From: JBAYZQ01 sp041672385
Lineage (GTDB): Bacteria; Spirochaetota; Spirochaetia; Sphaerochaetales; Sphaerochaetaceae
Reading direction: 5' to 3'
Assembly (NCBI GenBank): GCA_041672385.1
Contig: JBAYZQ010000158.1
Span: 1 to 5,431 of the forward strand
DNA length: 5,431 nt
The position numbers and the translations under genes are program-made. Shown here in pieces: positions 1-5,431 of this stretch (position 1 is the stretch's first letter; each line of letters begins with the position of its first letter). The notes beneath the pieces were generated by a model that did no database searches, had not been told where the DNA came from, and was given only the letters and a program-made list of their open reading frames with translations.

Positions 1-1
1 A

Positions 2-412
2 GATGAATTGACTGAAGAAAGTGCCAAAGCTTGTAATGATATTGCAGATGCTGGAGTGGTTATGGGAAGTCAAACTGTTTTGTTGAAAGGGGTAAATGAT
101 GATGTTCGAACGTTAACAGACTTGTTCCAAGGCTTGCTAAAAATCCGAGTAAAACCTTATTATCTTTTCCAATGTGATCCTATAATTGGTAGTGCTCATT
201 TTAGAACAACTATTGAAAAAGGAAAAAGCTTAATCTTTGGTATACGTGGATTTACAAGTGGATATGCTGTACCTCAGTATGTAATAGACACCCCCGGTGG
301 TGGTGGAAAAGTTCCAATTCTTCCACAGTACGAAGTAAAACAAGACGATGAATACCTTTATCTCAGAAACTATGAAAATAAAACCTTTAGGTATCCAAAT
401 GAAAGAAAATAA
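2..412 (+). CDS. kamA: Lysine 2,3-aminomutase, C-terminal part (5' end outside window)
   Basis: Radical SAM, PLP-dependent enzyme expected to interconvert L-lysine and L-beta-lysine in the cytoplasm. Only the last 136 codons are present. The reading frame is open from base 2, so the TTG at 8 is internal; the CxxxCxxC cluster motif lies upstream of the window. Counting from that TTG, QCD has Asp57, VIDTPGGGGK has Asp94 and Lys101. Their 37 and 7 residue spacings match Asp293, Asp330 and Lys337 of the Clostridium subterminale enzyme, which bind the lysine epsilon-amino group (the two Asp) and PLP (Lys). Glutamate 2,3-aminomutases have Lys and Asn at the two Asp positions, so lysine is the likelier substrate. 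The zinc ligands of the clostridial enzyme are absent: NDD replaces NDC, and the protein ends before the terminal Cys cluster, as in Bacillus YodO. It overlaps the next gene by 14 bases. It is not EpmB, which lacks this C-terminal region. Confidence 0.9.
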   Translation, partial: DELTEESAKACNDIADAGVVMGSQTVLLKGVNDDVRTLTDLFQGLLKIRVKPYYLFQCDPIIGSAHFRTTIEKGKSLIFGIRGFTSGYAVPQYVIDTPGGGGKVPILPQYEVKQDDEYLYLRNYENKTFRYPNERK

Positions 413-1409
413 TAAAAAACTGCTTGTAGGTCTGACTTATGACCTCAAGCAGGATTACCTTGATAAAGGGTATGATAGTGAAATTGTTGCTGAATTTGAT
501 GGATTAGACACCATTGAAGGTATTGAAGAAGCTTTAGAATTCAATAACTATAAAGTTCTAAGAATTGGTTCAATCAAAGAATTAACCCGTTTTTTGAACT
601 CGGAAAAGAAAGTTGATATTGTATTTAATATAGCTGAAGGTCTTAATGGAATTTGTAGAGAAGCTCAAGTTCCCTGTCTTCTTGATGCTTATTCTGTAGA
701 GTATGTTTTTTCTCCCTCAATTGTGTTAGCAATTTCTCTTCATAAAGGTTTTACAAAGGCAATCCTTTCAAAACAGGGAATTTTGACACCAGATTATTAT
801 ACCATTAACAATCCTAACGATATTGATAAAATAAAGCCCCTTGAGTGGCCTTTATTTTTGAAACCTGTCAGTGGGGGAACTGGAATTGGAATTGATTCTT
901 CATCTCTTTGTAAAGATTTTTGCCAAGCAAAAGAAACAGCCTTAAAACTATTGAAAAATTATAATCAACCAGTAATTGCGGAAACCTATTTGCCCGGTAG
1001 AGAATTTACTGTTGGCATAGTTGGAACCGGAGATGATGCAAAATGTATTGGAACAATGGAAATAAAAGTTAAAGAAGAAAGTGATAATGGCATTTATTCC
1101 TATAAAACAAAAATGGAATATGAAGATTTTGCTTCTTATTCAGTTGTAGAAGGTACTATTGCCGCTGAATGTGAAAAGGTTGCTCTTGAATCCTATAAAG
1201 CCTTAGGTTGTAGGGATGGAGGTCGCATAGATTTAAAAATGGATAATTTAGGACGCGTTAATTTTCTAGAAGCAAATCCTCTAGCAGGGCTAAATCCTAA
1301 AAATTCAGACTTGCCTATTCTTTGCCGTTTAAAAAACATATCCTACAACCAGCTAATTGGCTTAATTATGGACTCTGCAACAAAAAGACTTAACCAATGC
1401 AAAAAATAA
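399..1409 (+). CDS. ATP-grasp ligase of the D-Ala-D-Ala ligase superfamily (first of two)
   Basis: Predicted cytoplasmic ligase that activates a carboxylate as acyl phosphate and joins it to an amine; the substrates are unknown. I start it at the ATG at 399 (336 aa). An AGG at 389-391 lies 7 bases upstream, and the conserved strand KKLLVGLTYD follows at once; the in-frame ATGs at 348 and 372 lie deeper in kamA without a good ribosome site. In order: FNIAEG with REAQVP (residues 76-92) as the N-terminal Ddl-like acceptor region, Lys116 (LHKG), Lys155 in FLKP, the glycine loop SGGTGIGI (158-165), Glu195 and Glu202 (GREF) for nucleotide binding, then GGRID (Arg276, Asp278) and LEAN (Glu291, Asn293) for Mg2+ and phosphate. 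The catalytic set looks intact. The segment after LEAN (PLAGLNP) differs from the TSPGMT of true Ddl, so cell-wall D-Ala-D-Ala synthesis is unlikely. It overlaps kamA by 14 bases and the next gene by 13. Confidence 0.88.
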   Translation: MKENNKKLLVGLTYDLKQDYLDKGYDSEIVAEFDGLDTIEGIEEALEFNNYKVLRIGSIKELTRFLNSEKKVDIVFNIAEGLNGICREAQVPCLLDAYSVEYVFSPSIVLAISLHKGFTKAILSKQGILTPDYYTINNPNDIDKIKPLEWPLFLKPVSGGTGIGIDSSSLCKDFCQAKETALKLLKNYNQPVIAETYLPGREFTVGIVGTGDDAKCIGTMEIKVKEESDNGIYSYKTKMEYEDFASYSVVEGTIAAECEKVALESYKALGCRDGGRIDLKMDNLGRVNFLEANPLAGLNPKNSDLPILCRLKNISYNQLIGLIMDSATKRLNQCKK

Positions 1410-2368
1410 TAATTATTCATGATAAACTAAAACAAAGTCCCAGCTTAGATGAACAAGATACAGTAAATGAGATCCAGCAAGTTCGTCATGCTTTAGCAAG
1501 AAGAAATTTTAGAACTCAAACTATGGAATTTAGTTTTAATTTTGAAGAAATGGAAAAACATACAAAAAGTTATGATTGTATTTTTAATCTTACTGAAACT
1601 CTTGGTGGAAGTTCTTTGCTTTATTTACCACCTCTTTACTTTGAACAATTTAAAAGCAAGTTCACTGGGGTTGATTCAACTGGAATGTATTTAACTTCCG
1701 ATAAACTTTTGACAAAAAAAATTCTTAATATTAACAATATTCCCTGTCCTGATTCTATCAGCCTTGAAGATTTTTCAAAGGCAAAGAAATTTTTAAATAA
1801 ACCTTTAATTATAAAACCTGTAAATCAAGAAGCATCGGTTGGTATAAATGATAAATCTATACGAACTTTTAAAAGTGAAAAAGAACTAAAAGAGGCACTC
1901 TCTTCATCAAAAGAACTTTATTTTGCAGAAGATTTTATCGATGGAAGAGAATTTAATATTTCAGTTATAATGGAAGATGGAAAACCTTTTGTGTTACCTC
2001 CAGCTGAAATGAAATTCATTGATTATCCAGAGGGAAAACCTAAAATTGTCGGTTATGAAGCAAAATGGGCAGAATCTTCTTTTGAATATACTCACACAAA
2101 ACGTTGTTTTTCTTATGATGACTCTGACAAGGCTCTAATTGAAAGTCTTAAAGTACTTTGTATTAAAATTTACAGCCTTTTCTGTAAAAAGGGTTATATT
2201 AGAGTAGATTTAAGACTTGATAAGAAGGAAAACCCTTTTGTTATGGAAATTAATGCAAATCCTTGCATTTCAAAGGATAGCGGCTTTACTGCAGCTAATT
2301 TAGAAGCAGGTTTTGATTATAATACCATGATAAGAAAAATTGTTGAACAGGCTTTAAAGGAAGAATAA
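1397..2368 (+). CDS. ATP-grasp ligase of the D-Ala-D-Ala ligase superfamily (second of two)
   Basis: A second, clearly divergent ATP-grasp ligase of 323 aa, probably forming a different amide bond from its upstream neighbour. Visible elements: FNLTETLGG (63-71) in the N-terminal region, Lys103 (SDKLLTK), Lys140 in IIKP, the glycine loop NQEASVGI (143-150), Glu178 and Glu185 (GREF), then IRVDLR (Arg269, Asp271) and MEINANP (Glu284, Asn286) as metal and phosphate ligands. The active site looks complete. The motif NPCISKDSGF after the metal ligands matches a widespread set of uncharacterised proteins named D-Ala-D-Ala ligase in annotations (recalled family knowledge), not housekeeping Ddl. Its loop resembles Ddl (SSVG) more than the first ligase's does. 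The ATG at 1397 lies inside the end of the upstream gene with no clear Shine-Dalgarno site, which suggests coupled translation. Its TAA shares one base with the next ATG (TAATG). Confidence 0.87.
   Translation: MQKIIIIHDKLKQSPSLDEQDTVNEIQQVRHALARRNFRTQTMEFSFNFEEMEKHTKSYDCIFNLTETLGGSSLLYLPPLYFEQFKSKFTGVDSTGMYLTSDKLLTKKILNINNIPCPDSISLEDFSKAKKFLNKPLIIKPVNQEASVGINDKSIRTFKSEKELKEALSSSKELYFAEDFIDGREFNISVIMEDGKPFVLPPAEMKFIDYPEGKPKIVGYEAKWAESSFEYTHTKRCFSYDDSDKALIESLKVLCIKIYSLFCKKGYIRVDLRLDKKENPFVMEINANPCISKDSGFTAANLEAGFDYNTMIRKIVEQALKEE
2357..2361 (+). promoter_or_regulatory. Ribosome binding site of the GNAT gene
   Basis: AAGGA six bases before the ATG at 2368, inside the end of the second ligase gene. 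It fixes the start and allows both independent and coupled initiation. Confidence 0.6.
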
Positions 2369-2856
2369 TGATAAGTTTTACTTTGAGGCATAAACCTCAA
2401 GAATCAGATATCCAAGCAGTTGAAAAATTAATTAAAAACACTAAATTCTTTAATCAAGAAGAAATAAAGATTAGTTCAAGTTTGGTAATTGAAAGGCTCA
2501 AAGAAGGGGAAAATAGTGGTTATTTTTTTACTTTCTTGGACTTAGAAAACGAACTTGGCGGTTACACTTGTTATGGTCCCATACCAGGAACTGAATCTAG
2601 TTTTGACCTTTATTGGATTGGTGTAGACAAAGCCCTTCAAAAGGAAGGGTTGGGAACAATTCTTATCGAAGAAACTGAAAAGGAAATACTAAAGATGAAG
2701 GGCTCTCATATTTACATTGAAACCTCATCGACAGACCTTTACTTTCCTACAAGAAAGTTTTATGAAAAATGTGGATACTTTAAAGAATGTGAAATTCGTG
2801 ATTATTATAAAACTAACGATAATCTTGTAATCTACTCAAGAAAGCTAACGACTTAA
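2368..2856 (+). CDS. GNAT-family N-acyltransferase, last gene of the kamA cassette
   Basis: Predicted cytoplasmic acyl-CoA-dependent N-acyltransferase of 162 aa, a single GNAT domain at typical length. The core strand DLYWIGVD (80-87) leads into motif A, QKEGLG (91-96), which is the Q/RxxGxG/A pyrophosphate-binding loop for the CoA donor. FYEKCGY (131-137) is the usual motif B helix with the general-acid tyrosine, and the chain ends in a strand VIYSRKL. The form DLYWIxVD with RDYY near the C-terminus belongs to a subgroup I recall beside D-Ala-D-Ala-ligase-like genes in other phyla. The start overlaps the previous stop by one base and has a good ribosome site at 2357-2361. It is too short to be AblB, the beta-lysine acetyltransferase of the N-epsilon-acetyl-beta-lysine osmolyte pathway. 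A role in acylating beta-lysine or its conjugate is inference from context. Its last 12 bases overlap the end of the converging NusG-like gene. Confidence 0.85.
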   Translation: MISFTLRHKPQESDIQAVEKLIKNTKFFNQEEIKISSSLVIERLKEGENSGYFFTFLDLENELGGYTCYGPIPGTESSFDLYWIGVDKALQKEGLGTILIEETEKEILKMKGSHIYIETSSTDLYFPTRKFYEKCGYFKECEIRDYYKTNDNLVIYSRKLTT

Positions 2857-3393
2857 ATCTATTTTCTCTTTTAAAGGCTCTACAAACTCAACAGCTAAGC
2901 TAACGGTATTGATACTTCCCGCAAAATCAAGGTCAACAGTAAGTTTATGCCCTCGTTTAAAAATCTTTTTTATGCTACCAGTGAAATCTTTTAAGGGTCC
3001 TTCGATAATTTTAATCTTTTCACCAGGAACCCAAACAGCTTTAGAAGGTAGAATAACCCCATCATTTTTAGAAACCCACAAGGCATATTCAAGATCCCTA
3101 TCCCTAAGTTTGAAGGTTTTATCTCCATATCTAAGAGGGTAACGATATCCTTTTACTCCGTAACAAATTTCACAAATTTTGAGAATATCCAAATCGGTTG
3201 ATAAAATTACATACCCAGGAATCAAAGTCTGCTCTACTTCCTTCCAAGCTCCTTTTTTTCTTTCATGCATAATTTTAACTGGAAATATTACATCGGAATC
3301 ATTATCAATTGGATAGTCTTCAAGTTTTGCTTTTAGAATTTTACAAAAATTTTTTTCCACCCCACACTGACAACTAATACAATAATAATCCAT
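2845..3393 (-). CDS. NusG-family transcription antitermination factor (LoaP/RfaH-like paralog)
   Basis: Predicted specialised NusG paralog of 182 aa that would bind RNA polymerase and reduce pausing or termination at selected operons. The N-terminal NGN domain runs from YYCISCQCG to about residue 107; the segment ERKKGAWKEVEQTLIPGYV (44-62) is characteristic of LoaP/RfaH-like proteins and holds the PGY seen across the family. The KOW domain follows: VWVPGEKIKIIEGPLKDFTG (120-139) through VEFVEPL (168-174). It lacks the longer linker of some housekeeping NusG proteins, and no ribosomal or secE neighbours are present, so it is not the core nusG. It carries unusual cysteines: Cys5, Cys8, Cys10, Cys17 and the pair Cys74/Cys77. 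The start has GAGGG a few bases upstream and its own promoter, so it is probably transcribed alone. It ends inside the converging GNAT gene. LoaP-like genes often lead the operon they control; here nothing follows in the same direction within the window, so its target is elsewhere or unknown. Confidence 0.85.
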   Translation of the reverse strand: MDYYCISCQCGVEKNFCKILKAKLEDYPIDNDSDVIFPVKIMHERKKGAWKEVEQTLIPGYVILSTDLDILKICEICYGVKGYRYPLRYGDKTFKLRDRDLEYALWVSKNDGVILPSKAVWVPGEKIKIIEGPLKDFTGSIKKIFKRGHKLTVDLDFAGSINTVSLAVEFVEPLKEKIDLSR

Positions 3394-3396
3394 ATT

Positions 3397-3401
3397 CCCT
3401 C
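3397..3401 (-). promoter_or_regulatory. Ribosome binding site of the NusG-like gene
   Basis: GAGGG on the minus strand, with a rather short gap of 3 to 4 bases to the ATG at 3393. No other in-frame start lies close by. Confidence 0.5.
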
Positions 3402-3412
3402 ACTGTGAAAAG

Positions 3413-3440
3413 AATATACAAAAGAATAAGACTAGGTCAA
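3413..3440 (-). promoter_or_regulatory. Sigma-70-type promoter of the NusG-like gene
   Basis: On the minus strand, TTGACC (3440-3435) and TATATT (3418-3413) are separated by 16 bases; each differs from consensus at one position. The -10 box ends 19 bases before the ATG, which predicts a leader of only about a dozen bases and leaves no room for a riboswitch or attenuator. It lies between the permease stop at 3450 and the gene it would serve. Confidence 0.55.
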
Positions 3441-3449
3441 GAGAAAATT

Positions 3450-4304
3450 TTATTTAAACTCTTTTTTCTTTTTGACTATTATTGAAAAGGCTAACATTGC
3501 AATTAATGTAAAAATATAAGGAATTGCTAGAATAAAATCAGCTGGAACATTCAAAGCCCCTTGAGCATAATTGCTAAAAGAATCAGCAAGTCCAAACACA
3601 AGACTTGCGACCAAAAGTCCCCAAGGATTCTTGTTTCCCAAAAAGATTATTACAAGCGCCATCCAACCTTTTCCATTGGAAATATTGGGAACGAAAGAAC
3701 CAAGATTTAAAGTTAAAAGAGCTCCACCTAAAGCACAAGTAGCTCCACTGATAATATAAGAAGTAATCCTGTAGAAATCCGGTCTAAGCCCCAAAGAAAT
3801 CAAAGCAGCTTCATTTTTCCCACAACATCTTAAGTGAATTCCAAAAGGAGTTTTATATAAAACAAAATAACTCACTACTAAAAGGAACAAAGCAATATAG
3901 GTAAAAATAGTTTGTCCAGGAATTGGTGAATTAAGAATTGCAAGCTTTTGTACATCCTTAAAAACAACTACTCCTTTATTAGTAAAGAACTTATAAGAAA
4001 GAACAGTGCAAAGTCCAGAGGCAAGAAGATTAGCAGCAAGACCTGCAATAAATACATTTGCCTTCATTTTAAAAGTTATTATAGCTTGTATAAAACTTAA
4101 AAGCATTGCACAAGAAACTCCAATAAGTACCCCAATAAAAACATTCCCAACAAAGTGAGCAGCAACTACACTTGTAAAAGCCCCTAAAAGCAATAACCCT
4201 TCTAAGGCGATGTTCAAAGAACCAGAAAGTTCACAAAAGAGACCACCAGTAGCAGCTAGTAAAAGTGGAACCGATATGGATATAGCACTGTAAATTAATT
4301 GCAT
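3450..4304 (-). CDS. ABC transporter permease, nucleoside type (YufQ/NupQ-like, PnrE-like)
   Basis: Second membrane permease of a BmpA-type ABC importer, BPD_transp_2 family, 284 aa, nearly all hydrophobic with about eight to nine membrane segments. SLNIALEG (29-36) followed by a GAF segment is the family's N-terminal signature. The loop TPFGIHLRCCGKNEAALISL (152-171) is the EAA-like cytoplasmic loop that contacts the ATPase. GKGWMALVIIFLGNKNPWG (211-229) matches the conserved G-x-G-x-x-A-L stretch of COG1079 permeases. It would form the channel with the upstream permease. Characterised relatives carry nucleosides (Bacillus NupNOPQ, Treponema pallidum PnrA-E), so nucleoside uptake is the best guess; sugar transport is the alternative because RbsC-like proteins share the fold. 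The gene overlaps the upstream permease by 10 bases and has a strong ribosome site. It is the last gene of the transporter operon, and I see no convincing terminator behind it. Confidence 0.88.
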   Translation of the reverse strand: MQLIYSAISISVPLLLAATGGLFCELSGSLNIALEGLLLLGAFTSVVAAHFVGNVFIGVLIGVSCAMLLSFIQAIITFKMKANVFIAGLAANLLASGLCTVLSYKFFTNKGVVVFKDVQKLAILNSPIPGQTIFTYIALFLLVVSYFVLYKTPFGIHLRCCGKNEAALISLGLRPDFYRITSYIISGATCALGGALLTLNLGSFVPNISNGKGWMALVIIFLGNKNPWGLLVASLVFGLADSFSNYAQGALNVPADFILAIPYIFTLIAMLAFSIIVKKKKEFK

Positions 4305-5347
4305 GAAATCCCCTCCTTCTTTTTGAAATAGTTTCTTTGAAAGACTTCACAGGTAATTAAGAAGAAAACTACAGCTTGAACAATGGAAGCAATTTCCAAG
4401 GTAACATCACACCTTTGCATGGCTATTTTAGCTCCACTTCCAATCCAAGCAAAGAAAATAGCTGCTGGAATTACAGCTTTTGGTTTAAACCTAGCTATTA
4501 AAGCAACAGCTAGGCCATTCCATCCTAATCCTACATGGAATTCTTTCATACAAGAAAAGAAAGTACCATAAATTGCAAGTCCTCCACCAAGTCCATAAAA
4601 AGCTCCTGAAATAAACATTGGAAGAACCATATTCTTCTTAATATCCAGCCCTCCATAGGCTGCAAAGCGAGGATTTGCTCCACACACTCTTAATTCATAA
4701 CCTGTTCTTGTCTTATACATAAACATATAAACCAAAAATACAGCTATTACTGCATAAATAGCCCCAGTGGATAGACTTGATGGTGGTAAAATTTTAAGAA
4801 GTCTCATTACCTCTGGTACTTTTCTTGTTGCCAAAAGATTAGTTTCTGAATCTAAAAAAGGACCTGTAATAAGATAGTTAACAATTAGCACAACAGCATT
4901 TGAAAGTAAAAAGGAGGTAATTAGTTCGCTGGTAGACCATTTCATTTTAAAATATCCACTCAAACCACCAATTATACCTGCTAAAAGAGCACCAGCTAAA
5001 AGTGCAATAAATCCTCCAAAAATTCCTAAAGGAGCAAGTGCAACGGCTACGATAGTTGTAGTAAAAGCTCCTGAATAAACCTGACCCTCACCACCTAGAT
5101 TAAAATTATCACTGGTCATGGCAATACTAATTCCGAGTCCACCAAAAACCAAAGGAATGGCGCTATTTAACATGTTTCCAAAATAATATAGATTTTCAAA
5201 AGGCCCAATAAAGAAATACCTGATTGTCTTTAAAGGTGTTGCACTTAAAACAAAACTTAGTAGTATTACTATTCCAAGGGAAATCATAATAACAAAAGGA
5301 ATTCCAGTATTAATAATATTTTTAAAAACTGATTGCTTTTTATTCAT
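4295..5347 (-). CDS. ABC transporter permease, nucleoside type (YufP/NupP-like, PnrD-like)
   Basis: First membrane permease of the same importer, COG4603 type, 350 aa from the start chosen here. The frame is open up to a GTG at 5368, but AGAGG at 5354-5358 sits six bases before the ATG at 5347, giving MNKKQSVFKN, a short basic leader before the first membrane helix (residues 15-36). That start overlaps the ATPase gene by 8 bases; the GTG would overlap it by 29. The ATG at 5353 is a third option but sits directly on the ribosome site. FNLGGEGQ (82-89) is the family signature (usual form FNIGxEGQ). RTGYELRVCGANPRFAAYGG (214-233) is the EAA-like loop for the ATPase, and GLGWNGLAVALIARFKP (273-289) is the conserved late segment. 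About nine membrane helices can be counted. Nucleosides are the likely substrate by family; the sequence alone does not settle this. Confidence 0.88.
   Translation of the reverse strand: MNKKQSVFKNIINTGIPFVIMISLGIVILLSFVLSATPLKTIRYFFIGPFENLYYFGNMLNSAIPLVFGGLGISIAMTSDNFNLGGEGQVYSGAFTTTIVAVALAPLGIFGGFIALLAGALLAGIIGGLSGYFKMKWSTSELITSFLLSNAVVLIVNYLITGPFLDSETNLLATRKVPEVMRLLKILPPSSLSTGAIYAVIAVFLVYMFMYKTRTGYELRVCGANPRFAAYGGLDIKKNMVLPMFISGAFYGLGGGLAIYGTFFSCMKEFHVGLGWNGLAVALIARFKPKAVIPAAIFFAWIGSGAKIAMQRCDVTLEIASIVQAVVFFLITCEVFQRNYFKKKEGISCN
4312..4318 (-). promoter_or_regulatory. Strong ribosome binding site of the second permease
   Basis: AAGGAGG on the minus strand, 7 bases before the ATG at 4304, lying inside the last codons of the upstream permease. 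It is the strongest such site in the window and fits equal production of the two permeases. Confidence 0.75.
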
Positions 5348-5431
5348 TGACATCCTCTTTGTAATCACTTTTTTGAGCTAGCATATAATCTCCAATTTCA
5401 TGTCTTGAAATTTTTCCTTCATTATCAAACA
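5340..5431 (-). CDS. ABC transporter ATPase, last 29 residues (5' end outside window)
   Basis: The minus strand is open from the window edge to a TAA at 5342-5340, encoding a tail that contains KISRHEIGDYML. Endings close to ISRHEIGEYM are typical of the duplicated ATPase subunits of BmpA-type nucleoside importers (NupO/YufO, PnrC) and of related sugar ATPases (RbsA/MglA class). The Walker and signature motifs are outside the window, so activity cannot be judged. The position directly ahead of two BPD_transp_2 permeases, with an 8-base overlap, supports the assignment. It would energise import from the cytoplasmic face by pairing with the EAA-like loops of both permeases. Confidence 0.8.
   Translation of the reverse strand, partial: FDNEGKISRHEIGDYMLAQKSDYKEDVNE
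5354..5358 (-). promoter_or_regulatory. Ribosome binding site that decides the first permease's start
   Basis: AGAGG on the minus strand, inside the ATPase gene and six bases before the ATG at 5347. It supports that ATG over the GTG at 5368. Confidence 0.6.

Noticed and set aside
288..306. G-rich run with repeated GGT units that might form a structured element or repeat
   Set aside because: It simply encodes the conserved PGGGGK motif of the aminomutase.
348..398. Longer N-terminus for the first ligase, starting at ATG 348 or 372
   Set aside because: Neither ATG has a convincing ribosome site, the extra residues lie wholly inside kamA, and the conserved first strand begins right after the ATG at 399.
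399..2368. Reading either ligase as the housekeeping D-Ala-D-Ala ligase
   Set aside because: Both lack the TSPGMT segment, differ from each other and sit with kamA and a GNAT gene; no cell-wall genes are nearby.
2633..2649. Perfect six-base-pair inverted repeat (CCCTTC / GAAGGG, five-base loop) that could be a terminator
   Set aside because: It lies inside the conserved CoA-binding motif of the GNAT gene and no T run follows; the repeat is explained by the coding sequence.
2..2856. The known N-epsilon-acetyl-beta-lysine osmolyte pathway (ablA/ablB)
   Set aside because: The acyltransferase is much shorter than AblB and of another GNAT subgroup, and that pathway has no ATP-grasp ligases.
2842..2905. 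Direct repeat AAGCTAACG at 2842-2850 and 2897-2905
   Set aside because: Nine bases, two copies and both within coding sequence; easily chance in AT-rich DNA.
2909..3142. Open frame on the + strand opposite the NusG-like gene
   Set aside because: It is an antisense shadow of a well-supported gene, with no recognisable protein and no ribosome site. The + strand frames at 3571-3759 and 4383-4571 are shadows of the permeases for the same reason.
3439..3463. AAGAG / CTCTT inverted repeat at the end of the second permease, a possible terminator
   Set aside because: Only five pairs around a 15-base AT-rich loop, with no T run in the right place on the minus strand, and it overlaps the -35 box of the NusG-like gene.

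Overview
The window is gene-dense, AT-rich bacterial DNA (about one third G+C by eye) with ordinary bacterial Shine-Dalgarno sites and no non-coding stretch longer than about 60 bases. A low-GC host with a KamA-family mutase, a NusG paralog of the LoaP/RfaH type and a BmpA-type nucleoside ABC transporter fits a spirochaete of the Treponema type, or otherwise a low-GC clostridial-type Firmicute. This is inference from gene content; no taxonomic marker is present.

Left part, + strand (2-2856): a tightly packed operon of four genes, each overlapping the next. They are the C-terminal part of a lysine 2,3-aminomutase (kamA, cut by the window edge), two different ATP-grasp ligases related to D-Ala-D-Ala ligase, and a GNAT N-acyltransferase. 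The mutase fragment keeps the residues that bind the lysine side chain and the PLP lysine, so beta-lysine is its expected product. With two ligases and an acyltransferase translated directly behind it, the cassette reads as a pathway that makes a beta-amino acid and then joins it by amide bonds to something else. The product is unknown. This is the most interesting part of the window.

Middle, - strand (3440 down to 2845): a single gene for a NusG-like antitermination factor with its own sigma-70-type promoter. It converges on the acyltransferase gene, and the two share 12 bases tail to tail. It does not head an operon here, which is unusual for this class of specialised NusG paralog.

Right part, - strand (5431 down to 3450): the end of an ABC transporter operon read right to left. 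It holds the last residues of the ATPase and then two membrane permeases of the BPD_transp_2 family (YufP/NupP and YufQ/NupQ type; PnrD/PnrE in Treponema), all overlapping and probably translationally coupled. The likely substrate is nucleosides. The lipoprotein receptor is not in the window and would have to lie upstream of the ATPase.
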